From Reticulitermes speratus (Eukaryota; Arthropoda; Insecta; Blattodea; Rhinotermitidae), in assembly GCA_021186555.1 (NCBI GenBank), contig JAJKFL010000005.1, positions 4,782,321-4,846,320 on the forward strand: 64,000 bases of DNA, written 5' to 3'. The notes beneath the pieces were generated by a model, which was given only the letters and a program-made list of their open reading frames with translations, had not been told where the DNA came from and did no database searches. Shown here piece after piece: positions 1-10,800 of this stretch. Position 1 is the stretch's first letter, and each line of letters opens with the position of its first letter. The position numbers and the translations under genes are program-made.

Positions 1-317
1 AATGTAGGACTTAAAAGGGTTTAATTTGTGAAATTCACATTTAAAACGTTTCTTTTCAATCCCCTCTCCCTTCACTTAATTTCAATAATCATTAGCATTT
101 AGCATACACATGTTTTTCGCTTTCATCTTTACCTGGAAAGTGCTTTGTAAAAGTTAGCCGAACTTCGCACAAACGAAGCTTTGCATGAAAAGCCCAACCA
201 AGGCCAATGTGGCCGGGCATATTTGTACGAATATTAGCCGATTTTTAATTAGGTAAAATTTTAATTGAGTTTTGTTTAATTGATGGGTAATTGACCAAAT
301 GAAATTCGCCAGGTAAA
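1..317. other. AT-rich non-coding DNA
   Basis: I see no gene, RNA or recognisable element here. It ends at the target-site duplication of the first SINE. Confidence 0.5.
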
Positions 318-327
318 GTCGGAGATC

Positions 328-596
328 GCCGATCCCAGTGGCCGTGCGGTCTAAGGCGTGGGTCTTCGGCCGCTCGCTTACTGGGATTGCGGGTTCGAAT
401 CCCGCCGGTGGCATGGATGTCTGTCTGTTGTGAGTGTTGTGTGTTGTCAGGTAGAGGTCTCTGCGACGGGCTGATCACTCGTCCAGAGGAGTCCTACCGA
501 GTGTGATGTGTCTAAAGTGTGTGTGACCATGAAACCTCGACGAAACGAGGAGGCCCAGGCCCCATATAGGGCTGTCGAGCCGTAGAAAAAAAAAAT
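328..596 (+). repeat. SINE, family A (tRNA-headed), full length
   Basis: The head resembles a class II tRNA (Ser/Leu-like). It has an A-box (GTGGCCGTGCGGTCTAAGG) and a B-box (GGGTTCGAATCCC), the internal pol III promoter elements. The body ends in a conserved tail containing CCATATAGGGCTGTCGAGCC and a short poly-A. The 10-bp direct repeat GTCGGAGATC at 318-327 and 597-606 is a perfect target-site duplication, which fixes the ends. Other members are near 12.9, 56.4 and 57.2 kb. The head is a SINE promoter and not a functional tRNA gene, because it runs into a long unrelated body. Confidence 0.92.
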
Positions 597-724
597 GTCG
601 GAGATCTGCTGTACGAATTCCATCTAAATCCCTTGAACAGCGACGAAGACGAAAAATATTAGGCAGTTTTGACTCCTGCTATGACTTTTGTTTCCCAGTC
701 CACAAAAGGAAACAGATACACCTA

Positions 725-806
725 TACAGGGCATACACAAAAGAATGGTGCGGTTTGTATGTGAATTCACATACAAACCGCACCATTCTTTTGTGTATGC
801 CCTGTA
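725..806. repeat. 82-bp perfect palindrome
   Basis: Two 41-bp arms are exact reverse complements with no spacer. The centre is GTGAATTCAC at 761-770. No coding sense is apparent and no matching terminal repeats or target duplication were seen. It could be a fold-back remnant, a hairpin RNA source, or a cloning/assembly fold-back. Confidence 0.9.
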
Positions 807-886
807 TTTCCTGTAATCTCCTCGAAACATATGTGGGCTTATATGTGATATCAAAACCAACAAATGTACAAAAGTGTATGGAAGTA

Positions 887-1071
887 CAGTAGAACTCGCT
901 TATAACGTCATAAAAGGGACTGAATATTTTGTATCGTTATAAACGAGTGTTGTTATAACCGAGGAGTATAATGTTATGGTTAACAGTGACGAACTAATTG
1001 GTACCACAGAATATCTGACGTTATAGGCGAGGTGTCGTATAAACCGATGTCGTTATAACCGGGTTCGACTG
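887..1071. mobile_element. Tigger/pogo-like MITE, 185 bp
   Basis: The ends are inverted repeats beginning CAGTAGAACTCG and ending CGGGTTCGACTG, with TTATAACG just inside. Both ends are flanked by TA (885-886 and 1072-1073). CAGT...ACTG termini at a TA duplication are typical of Tc1/mariner-superfamily pogo/Tigger elements. It has no transposase. Related sequence lies at 9512-9655 and about 1555-1632. Confidence 0.85.
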
Positions 1072-1091
1072 TATATTATACGCACCCTATA

Positions 1092-1140
1092 CTTCCTACA
1101 TGTTTCGGCCAATCATATGGTCATCTTCAGAGAGGTGCAA
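1092..1140 (-). ncRNA. Hammerhead-ribozyme-like motif
   Basis: Read on the - strand this holds CTGAAGA, a short hairpin (GACCA/TGGCC), then GAAAC and ATGTA. This matches the order of a type I hammerhead core with a tiny stem III. Outer arms GCACC and GGTGC could extend stem I. One deviation is an extra T between the core A and stem II. Self-cleavage is inferred only. Confidence 0.4.
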
Positions 1141-1554
1141 TACAAAGGATAGATACATAGACATATTACAGAAATATTTGAAGCAATGCACAGATCTGTG
1201 TATTGGTTCAAATACTTCATTCAGACTTTCGAAATCGCTTTATTCTCGATCCGTTCTGTTCAAACACACTAGTAATTTTGGTTCCTTTTTTTTCCAAATC
1301 GTTTGGATCGTAAAATTTTCGAGACCCAATTCCTGACACATGTCAGCTCTGTTTTTTTGTTTTTACATTTTCTATTTGTCGTATCACTTTATCTTTTCCT
1401 CAAGGATGAGGAGATGGTTGAATTCTCAAAATCACCTACTTCTTTTAAAATTATATTGGAACAGATGACTGGCAATGTCGTTATATCCGATGTAGATGCC
1501 CTTATGTATGTCGTACCAAGCAAGGCAGAAAAAACACGTGCCTTATGGGGAATT

Positions 1555-1632
1555 AGTTGGTACCACTGAATGTGTAAGGCTGTAGACGAGGTGTCGTGCA
1601 AACCGAGGCCGTTATAGCAGAGTTCCTCTGTA
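1555..1632. mobile_element. Fragment of the Tigger-like MITE family
   Basis: The sequence GGTACCAC followed by GACGAGGTGTCGTGCAAACCG and GTTATAGCAGAGTTCCTCTGTA parallels the right end of the element at 887-1071. I could not place a left end with confidence, so this is probably a truncated or diverged copy. Confidence 0.5.
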
Positions 1633-3190
1633 ATTTGTTTCTGTTGGCTGTGCTTGTGTTTGAAAAAGGAAATGTTTAAAGTTATCAGTAATTAAAACTG
1701 TAAACGCTCTGTTCATTTATTTTACAGCTGGCCACCTGTTTCAGCGTACCTAACCTTGCGTAATTTCACGAAATGCATTATGCTTCCGACACAAGTGCAA
1801 TTTGTCCCATATTCTGGAATTTTGTCCAAAATATTCAGCCATAACAGAAAGGTATTTTACGTCCTTTTTTTTTTAGACAATTAATGTATTTTAAATACAT
1901 TTCTAATCCCTTCTTTTTTTTTAAATTTAAACCTTTATTTTCCGTCTTGGTTAAGTACATCGAAACACATCTGACAAGTTGCAAATTGTACCTTACACCA
2001 ATTTCCTAGGACGTTTACACGCTACATGCAATCTATATGAAAGTACAATGTACCAGCAAGAGTGTCAGTAGTGAAAATTAGGTAGAAGCCCCCATAAAAA
2101 CACTACCTTCCCAGGCTCTCTAGAACCCCTTCTTGTACTCGACATGAAAGGTGTAAAAGCCAACCCTGAAGCAGTTTGTCAACACATGCTTTTCCCAGAC
2201 CTGACACTGTTTCTATGGAGGGCAATACAGTTAACTTCTTAGATACACGTATGTATTAAGGCTGTTACGCGCCCGTTAAAATAACGTGAGAATATTATGT
2301 AAATAAGATGGGGGGACTAGCTGGGGGGGGGGGGGGGCGCCAGACATATTTCGCATAGGGCGCCGCGATGGCTAAGGCTTCCCCTGATGTGAAGGCCAGA
2401 GATACGATTCGCGCAGAACGGCCGTCAGTGTTGCCAACTTGTGTTGCCTAATACTGACACCCCAGAAACTGGTGTTAGCTAAACTAGTGGTAACTAAACC
2501 GGAAGTTTGATTTCGTCGTAATGCATGATCGTGAGTCAGTTGTCGCCACAGACTGTTTCGCAATGATTATTCTTAATGGTATTTTTTCCTTAATTCCCCA
2601 GGTTGCTGTTCTCCTACCTGTTTCTAGCAAAGTTCTGTATCCATTGTCAGGCATATTCTCCATTCTTTCACTGTAAGCTGCTAAATGACCTGTATCGATA
2701 ACGAAACGTCCCCTTAAGTAATATCCTGAATTGCCCATTTACGCTTCCTTACTTTCTAACTATCTACAGCATCTCTGTCAGTTATGTGCCTGACTAAGAA
2801 CTGAACTTCTAAGTTCGATTCCCGATAAGGGCAGGTGCCTCACTATGCTCACGTCAGGAGGCAGCAGCTGTCACGTCAACTAAGCTTGATTTTGCAGAGG
2901 ACGGTGTCTTCTGCTTCTCTCTAAATACACCTGCAGCTTGGAAAAGAAATAAATATCGACTGAAAGTTGAGAATGAACAGCAGTTGGGCGTGGCTTTTGT
3001 GTATATTTTGAAAATATTGACTTTACGTTAAGTGGAGAAACAGTTGTGTAAAGCCGGTGAATTGCACCGGTAGGCCTATTATGTTGGAAGGGGTTTGTGT
3101 TGGCTGGCGTGGCACAGGAAGGGGAGGTTGATCGGATGTGACGTAAGGCATGTTGGAAGGTTGTGTAATAACCGGTAGAGGACATCGACT
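1633..3190. other. Non-coding DNA with weak repeat traces
   Basis: No gene is seen. There is a run of 15 G at 2323-2337. Possible decayed tRNA-like heads occur near 2356-2480 and near 2811-2830 (GTTCGATTCCC), but neither can be delimited. Confidence 0.4.
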
Positions 3191-3225
3191 GTGCACGTGT
3201 GGACATACTGTGGGGTATACGCGGA

Positions 3226-5067
3226 GTCCCAAGGTACATACGGTACGTTGGGTGTGTGTCAGTCCCAAGGTACATACGGTACGTTGGGTGTGTGTCAGTC
3301 CCAAGGTACATACGCTACGTTGGATGTGTGTCAGTCCCAAGGTACATACGGTACGTTGGGTGTGTATCAGTCCCAAGGTACATGCGGTACGTTGGGTGTG
3401 TATCAGTCCCAAGGTACATACGGTACGTTGGGTGTGTATCGGTCCCAAGGTACATACGGTACGTTGGGTGTGTATCAGTCCCACGGTACATACGGTACGT
3501 TGGGTGTGTGTCAGTCCCAAGGTACATACGGTACGTTGGGTGTGTGTCAGTCCCAAGGTACATACGGTACGTTGGGTGTGTGTCAGTCCCAAGGTACATA
3601 CGGTACGTTGGGTGTGTGTCAGTCCCAAGGTACATACGGTACGTTGGGTATGTATCAGTCCCAAGGTACATACGGTACGTTGGGTGTGTGTCAGTCCCAA
3701 GGTACATACGTTACGTTGGGTGTGTATCAGTCCCAAGGTACATACGGTACGTTGGGTGTGTGTCAGTCCCAAGGTACATACGGTACGTTGGGTGTGTGTC
3801 AGTCCCAAGGTACATACGGTACGTTGGGTGTGTGTCAGTCCCAAGGTACATACGGTACGTTGGGTGTGTGTCAGTCCCAAGGTACATACGGTACGTTGGT
3901 GTGTGTTCAGTCCCAAGGTACATACGGTACGTTGGGTGTGTGTCAGTCCCAAGGTACATACGGTACGTTGGGTGTGTATCAGTCCCAAGGTACATACGGT
4001 ACGTTGGGTGTGTGTCAGTCCCAAGGTACATACGGTACGTTGGGTGTGTATCAGTCCCAAGGTACATACGGTACGTTGGGTGTGTGTCAGTCCCAAGGTA
4101 CATACGGTACGTTGGGTGTGTGTCAGTCCCAAGGTACATACGGTACGTTGGGTGTGTGTCAGTCCCAAGGTACATACGGTACGTTGGGTGTGTGTCAGTC
4201 CCAAGGTACATACGGTACGTTGGGTGTGTATCAGTCCCAAGGTACATACGGTACGTTGGGTGTGTGTCAGTCCCAAGGTACATACGGTACGTTGGGTGTG
4301 TATCAGTCCCAAGGTACATACGGTACGTTGGGTGTGTGTCAGTCCCAAGGTACATACGGTACGTTGGGTGTGTGTCAGTCCCAAGGTACATACGGTACGT
4401 TGGGTGTGTGTCAGTCCCAAGGTACATACGGTACGTTGGGTGTGTGTCAGTCCCAAGGTACATACGGTACGTTGGGTATGTATCAGTCCCAAGGTACATA
4501 CGGTACGTTGGGTGTGTGTCAGTCCCAAGGTACATACGGTACGTTGGGTATGTATCAGTCCCAAGGTACATACGGTACGTTGGGTGTGTGTCAGTCCCAA
4601 GGTACATACGGTACGTTGGGTGTGCATCAGTCCCAAGGTACATACGGTACGTTGGGTGTGTGTCAGTCCCAAGGTACATACGGTACGTTGGGTGTGTGTC
4701 AGTCTCAAGGTACATACGGTACGTTGCGTGTGTGTCAGTCCCAAGGTACATACGGTACGTTGGGTGTGTGTCAGTCCCAAGGTACATACGGTACGTTGGG
4801 TGTGTGTCAGTCCCAAGGTACATACGGTACGTTGGGTATGTATCAGTCCCAAGGTACATACGGTACGTTGGGTGTGTGTCAGTCCCAAGGTACATACGGT
4901 ACGTTGGGTATGTATCAGTCCCAAGGTACATACGGTACGTTGGGTGTGTGTCAGTCCCAAGGTACATACGGTACGTTGGGTGTGCATCAGTCCCAAGGTA
5001 CATACGGTACGTTGGGTGTGTGTCAGTCCCAAGGTACATACGGTACGTTGGGTGTGTGTCAGTCCCA
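3226..5067. repeat. 36-bp satellite, about 51 units
   Basis: The unit is GGTACATACGGTACGTTGGG followed by TGTGTGTCAGTCCCAA. Units are nearly identical and all 36 bp. Point variants (TGTATCAG, TATGTATCAG, TGCATCAG) recur at fixed spacings of 252 bp (7 units) and 360 bp (10 units), showing larger-block duplication. Because 36 is divisible by 3, three + frames and two - frames stay open over the whole array. The long repetitive ORFs are therefore artefacts and I do not annotate a protein. Confidence 0.97.
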
Positions 5068-5106
5068 GACTTTCACTCTGTTCCAAAAAGTTCAGCGAAA
5101 AGCTTT

Positions 5107-5190
5107 TGTAACAGATTAGGTTGTTGCGCGGCGCAGATTGGTAGTTGAGTGCCGACGTTTCGGGACAACGTATCGGAGTAATAATGTTGT
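5107..5190 (+). repeat. Partial fold-back element end
   Basis: GCAGATTGGTAGTTGAGTGC followed by CGACGTTTCGGGACAAC matches one arm of the fold-back family at 39183, 55803 and 58257. The second arm is missing. Confidence 0.5.
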
Positions 5191-5267
5191 TTGGTAACAG
5201 CATTTAGATTCTTTTGATGTTGCTACATATTTATGACAGTTGTGCGATCTCGAATCGATAGGCTTTT

Positions 5268-5560
5268 GAAGGCCGTGCCGTGGCTCAGGCGGTCAGTCGG
5301 CGGCCTGCCACCTAGGAGGCCCGGGTTACAATCCCAGGCTAGTCGACGTATTTGTGTTGGACAAAGTGGCACTGGGACAGGTGTTTCTCCGAGTACTTCG
5401 GGTTTTCCCTGCCAGTATCATTTCCGCCAATGCAATACTCATTCATTCGTCTATCGCCGATGCTATATGAGTTTAGCAGTTGTACCTCATTGATACGACA
5501 GGATCCATCGGTAAGCTTTGCATAGGGGCCCCAAACCCTGGATACGCCACTGTATCGGAT
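5268..5560 (+). repeat. SINE, family D (tRNA-like head)
   Basis: It starts with GCCGTGGCTCAGGCGGTCAG (A-box-like) and has GGGTTACAATCCC (B-box-like). The body contains GTTTCTCCGAGTACTTCGGG. A diverged copy is at 51893-52130. I saw no clear target-site duplication, so the ends are approximate. Confidence 0.65.
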
Positions 5561-5699
5561 AGAACAGGTCGGGTCCAACGATATGACGTCTCAGTTGTGG
5601 GGAGGGGGGGGGGCAGGATGTGGAAAAGTAGTGAGCAGTACAGTTGAGCGTGGCCTGTCATCATTAGAGGTGTGTGGCCTGTCATCAATAGAGGTGAAC

Positions 5700-5880
5700 A
5701 TCCATTCATTCCATCTTACGACAGGTCCATAACCTCTTCCAAAAGCGATTTCTCCACAGAGTGCGATCTAGTGCTTCCTCTGTCAATTCCCAGTACCCTC
5801 TCGTCTTCTTAAGGTCATTCAATAGCTGCTTACGTCTTCTTCCTTGTCTTCCCGTCACTTCTATCATTCCTTCTATACAA
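5700..5880 (-). mobile_element. LINE 3' fragment (RRRKQLLNDLK family)
   Basis: The - strand encodes IEVTGRQGRRRKQLLNDLKK and EEALDRTLWRNRF, the C-terminal tail of a non-LTR retrotransposon polyprotein. The same tail occurs at about 35.6-36.46 kb. It is strongly 5'-truncated and non-functional. Confidence 0.7.
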
Positions 5881-6145
5881 AACCAAAAATATATAAACCG
5901 TAAACTTTCTGATCCTTCTTCCGACAACATATGACATTCTGTGTTCGTGTTGACTGATCGGTGCTTGGCATATTTAAAGACGCTTTTTGGGCTGTAGACG
6001 CCTTGCACTGTTTTGTTATATGACGTCGGAAAGTTGACACGATTGTTGGTATAGGAGGGCTGAGATGGAGACCATAACTTGTTACTGAACGTGAGAGAAT
6101 AAGATTTTATAAGGTCAGGTAGCGAACCAAGAACCTTAACACTAG

Positions 6146-6205
6146 ACATTATTATTATGATGATGATCGTCATCATAATCATCATCATCGGCGTCGTCAT
6201 CATGG
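6146..6205. repeat. Imperfect ATG/CAT trinucleotide tract
   Basis: Runs of ATTATTATGATGATGATCG followed by TCATCATAATCATCATCATC form a partly palindromic microsatellite. An apparent - strand ORF over it joins LINE debris to this repeat and is not a gene. Confidence 0.75.
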
Positions 6206-6906
6206 CTGTCGTCGCTACCATCTTTGTTTTACTCACTAACCTTTTAGGCTGATTTGCCGTTCGAAAGATATAATCTTCCCATCTTTGATACAGACTTTCG
6301 TAAGTCTTACTTCCATTCGATGTATGCGTACACGCAGTCACAGTGACGTAATTCTACGTTTCTAAATTAATTTCTCCCCACGTCCCAGCGCGACAGCTCT
6401 CTGTTCTAATACACTTAAGCCCTCTGCCGGTTTTTCGATCAGAACCACCGTATTTGCTCGATACCTACTGACTTCTGTTTGTATTTACTTTGCTTCCCAA
6501 AGAAAGGCTTTTAAGTAATTATATAGACTTAGGTATGAGGAGTCCAATTCACTCTCATCTGCATGTAATATTACTGTAGAACGTAATTGAATACACTTGC
6601 TAATTCAGCTAAGAATCACTCAAATGTTCGAGAAATTATCGACGGTTCAGTGCCGTATTCAAAAGGGTCAGATAATTACAGCGCCCATCTTCACGCACTA
6701 TTAAACAATCCATCTACTCCTAGGTCTGTCAAGTATTCTCTTCCCTTCAGTTTTTTCCGGCTGAAATTATGTACTCAATTTATTTTATATTCACGATTTA
6801 TCTTCCACCTCCTTTTTCCTCCTCGTCATCATCAAGTCCTAGTGATTTCATCGACATACTAGTAAGATTAATAGTTGATAAACCAAGCAGGTTAGCGTGG
6901 CGATAA
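6206..6906. other. Non-coding DNA
   Basis: I see no supported gene or repeat. Confidence 0.4.
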
Positions 6907-6908
6907 TA

Positions 6909-7259
6909 CAGTGATACCTCGGCTAACGAGTGACCCTGCTAACGAATTTTTCGGCTAACGAAGATTTTTTTCGCTGTTTTTCGGACTCGGCTAACGAATA
7001 TGGATTCGGCTAACGAATGTTTTAGTGGATGCTCGCGCTAACATAAAGCAGCAAACATGAACGGTCGGGCCATTCCAGGAGCTTATCTTTTCCGTCTGTA
7101 TATGTGTGACAAAGAAATGAGCTGACCACATCACATAGGGGAGACCCACCAACCCGACTGAGTTTACGTTCGAGACAGCGAGAAATTTCGGCTAACGAAG
7201 ATTTCGGCTAACGAATGTGATTCCGGAACGAATTATCTTCGTTAGCCGAGGTATCACTG
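6909..7259. mobile_element. Tigger/pogo-like MITE, 351 bp
   Basis: The terminal inverted repeats begin CAGTGATACCTCGGCTAACGA and end with its reverse complement, flanked by TA at 6907-6908 and 7260-7261. Several internal copies of TTCGGCTAACGAA lie near both ends (subterminal repeats). No transposase is encoded. Confidence 0.9.
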
Positions 7260-7679
7260 TATTATAAATTTGTATTCGTGAGATGTCCAGTTGAAATGTC
7301 TGCCAAAACAAATTAAATCAAGTATTTTACGTGTTGAATCAGATTGTACAGAAGACTGTCTGCTAACATCATTTTTTTTTGCATCGAGTTGCACAGACAG
7401 TATTTTTAAAGGGTTAAATACGCAACCCGTCACACCGCGTTGTATGCGTGTATTACGTAGACATTTTGTGGACAGAAATGAGGCCCTGCTGCGTCGTTCT
7501 CACTGCGTGATTTAAGGACACAGGATTCACTGTGCCAGTATGATGAAATCACCTCAGTAACATTAATGCATCCAGGAAGGCATTTCTTTTGTGGTTGCCG
7601 TGCGGGCAATGACAGTAATGCAGTGTTAATACCCAGTGCGACAGAGCGAGCACTAATTCTGTGTCACTTCCTGTTTCAG

Positions 7680-7883
7680 CAAGCCCTTGAGGTGTTGAGG
7701 AAGACGCCAAACAACGTGGTGCTTACAGTGTGTCGTCCTACGTCTGATGTTTTCTGCCTCCAGGCCCCCACTGAGCCATCGCCACCGCCCCCACCCCCGC
7801 GCAGGGACACCACCCTCAGCATGACACATTCTAGTCACCAGTTGCTTCCGCTGCCACCGCTGCAGACGGAGGGCGCTAGTGGG
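7680..7883 (+). CDS. PDZ gene exon a: PDZ end plus proline-rich linker
   Basis: It has 68 codons, phase 0 at both ends. The acceptor is CCTGTTTCAG and the donor GTGAGT. It starts [19 protein letters not shown], the last helix and strand of a PDZ domain, and continues into [10 protein letters not shown]. The first half of that PDZ was not found upstream in the window. Confidence 0.8.
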
Positions 7884-10800
7884 GTGAGTGTGTGGCAGTT
7901 GACGTTCGGTTTGTTGTGGGAAGGCTGTCTGCCGTAATGCTGCGTGTCAGGATACAGTGTACAGCGTTGTGTAAGAGCGTCTGCGTCGTACGTCGGGCGT
8001 CCAGCTCTTATCGACAGGATTTGGTGACAACTTGCAAGTGTTTGTGCCAGTGAATTGTGCGTATTGTCGAATTGTGTATGGTAGCCTGATGTAGGGCAGT
8101 TCGTGCAGCTGAGTCATTGCATGTTCATCACCGCGTTCACAAGAGCCCGCTGTTTGTCCCTATCCAGAGCGAACTCAGTGCAATCAACGCGCTCTCACCC
8201 TATTTTTATAAGGTAAATTTTAATATTATCTTCCCATCTACGCTTAGGTCTTCATAGTAGTCGCTTTGCCTCAGGTCTCCCCACCAAAACCCTGTAAGCA
8301 CCTCACCGATCTCCCATACGTGCCACATGCCCTGTCCATCTCATCATTCTTGATTTGATCACCCAAATAGTATTTGGTGAGTACAGATCATAAAGCTCCT
8401 TGTTATGTAGTCTACTCCATTCCCCTGTTACCTCGTCCCTCTTATGCCCAAATATCCCCCTTAGCACCATATTCTCGAACATCCTCGGCCTATGTTCCTC
8501 CCTCAGTGTGAGAGACCAAGTTTCACACCCAAACAAAACACCAGACAAAATTATAGTTCTGTTTATTTTAATCCACATATTGCTTGAAAGCAAACGGGAA
8601 GACGAAATATTTTGGACCGATTGGCAGCAGGCAATCCCCGAGTTTATTGTGTTCTTAAGATCTTCGTCAACGCAATTTTGAGGAAATTGAGATCATATTA
8701 ACTTCTGGAATGTAATCAGGAATGGAAATTGTTGGAGGTTGTGGTGTGTCTAATGTACAAGACCATAATTTCGCCTGAGACACTGAGTAAACGCACGATA
8801 AATCTGTTTGACCGGGCCCCAGCCTGGTTTCGACTCTAGTACCTCCCGAATACAAGTTAGACAGCGTTTTACGAATGCTTACATGCTCCATAACGAGGAC
8901 TGAATGCATAGTTTTAGTGCTGGAATCTGGGAATCTGCGATTTGGAAGACCGAAAATGAGATGAGGGTAAAAATAAAATGGACGCTCATGAAATTAGTTG
9001 TAGGGATGTGAAATGGAAGCCTAGGGATCTGTATAAATTAACTGCTTGGGCTAACTGAAGTAAATTTCTTTTGTGGAGTCATTCGCTTAGCAATCTCTTA
9101 AGATCATGAATAATTTGAAGGGGTTTAAATATCTCCCAGCATGCCTCGGGAAGAACAGACGACCGAACTGGCGCACAAGCATGAGTGGACTGCGTAATAG
9201 AAGGTATGCATTCCACTGCCATCTGTTATCAATTACCAGAAGCAGTTCGAGATAGTTGAGTGTGGCATGGCGCGGTCTGTATGAACAGAATTTGTCAGCT
9301 GTTTAAAACACATAAGACCGGAACTCTCTGGGGAAAACCGAGACGATTCGGATCCCTAAATCTGATACATGTAGATATTAATGATAGAGGAATGTGATTC
9401 CTCCTTCAGAGTAGAAGAATGGAGATGGAAGCAGTACGTTTCTGTGGAACGTTGGTACTTGCCTACCAAGCTACACGGCGTCATATCCCAGAGGACAGTA
9501 ATTTCAAAATAAGTCGAACTCGGTTATAACGTCATGAAAGGGCCCGAATATTTTGTGTCGTTATAAACGAGTGTTGTTATAACCGAGGAGTTTAATGGTT
9601 GGTTAACGGTGAGGAATTAATTGGTACCACAATATCTGACGTCATAGGCGAGGTGTTCCACTGTAATGCCCTTAAGTTAATTTTTCTCTTTGTGCAGGAA
9701 TTTGACATAGTGCTGACCAAAGTCAATCACAGTCTTGGTTTCACCTTGCGGAAGGAAGACGAGAGTGTTCTGGGTCATTACGTTCGTGCGCTAGTCCGTG
9801 ACCCGGCGCGTTCTGATGGCCGCATCAGACCAGGGGACAAAATTGTCGCTGTAAGTATCGTTAATATGAATTGTACTTTCAACCACAGCAGATCCCCCTT
9901 GTGTCCAAATTCAGACTTTGGCTTGTGGGCTGAGTGCAAAGCCAGAGAGCTATGTTATGATTTTCAGTTTTTTGCTGTTTGTCACAGTTTTATCCAGTCA
10001 TTCCATAGACCAGGGACCTTCTTAAGAAGATGATATTTATTGAGGTGTTTAGGAAAGCCCTTGTTTTATGGAACTGGAAGATTGAACCTCTAGTCTATAC
10101 ATGCCGTTGTGGTAATATATAGACTATATTAATATAAATCTTCATTCGCCATTTTTCAGTACTCAGCATTCCATCAGTTTCTGCATATTACAAACAAACC
10201 TTCCACCTACATATGTATAAATATAATATAATATAAATACAGGAATTTTTTAAAACTATTCACCATTAAAGGAAATCCATAACCTATAAACTACAAACTC
10301 GCTCTACAGATATTATATAATACTAAAACGTTCAAGAAGTCTACACTCAAGAAAAGAAAAAGTTAAAGCCATAGAACTACTCTACAGCCACTTCTCAAAG
10401 TAAAATTATGCACCATAGTCAAATAATCAACATAAAATAATGTTAAATGGTGTAAAAGCTAGGCTTTTCAAGGCAATATTCTTGCGTACGTTTAAGATAG
10501 CTGAAATATATACAACTACAAAAATTATATCAAGAACATGAATCCTTATGAATTATTGCCATTTATTGAAAAATGATATTTCATTTCTTCATTTCATAGA
10601 ACTTAATATTGCAGTTAATCTCTCAAGTATTTTGTAATTTTTGTATCACCTGAAGATGGCCAAGCTGGCCGAAACATGTTGTACTAATACTAAATAGTGG
10701 CAATAGAAATTTAGTTGTGAATGACAGTCTGTTTGAATACAGTTTATCAAAAAATTTAGTGCTATGTTCAGAATGTCCACCATTGGACACTACTGTGGGT

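Noticed and set aside
3023..5203. Very long repetitive ORFs on both strands over the 36-bp satellite
   Set aside because: Unit length divisible by three keeps five frames open. No start context, no domain, and the sequence is plain satellite.
5706..6341. 211-aa minus-strand ORF
   Set aside because: It fuses a LINE tail (RRRKQLLNDLK) with a trinucleotide repeat and unrelated sequence.
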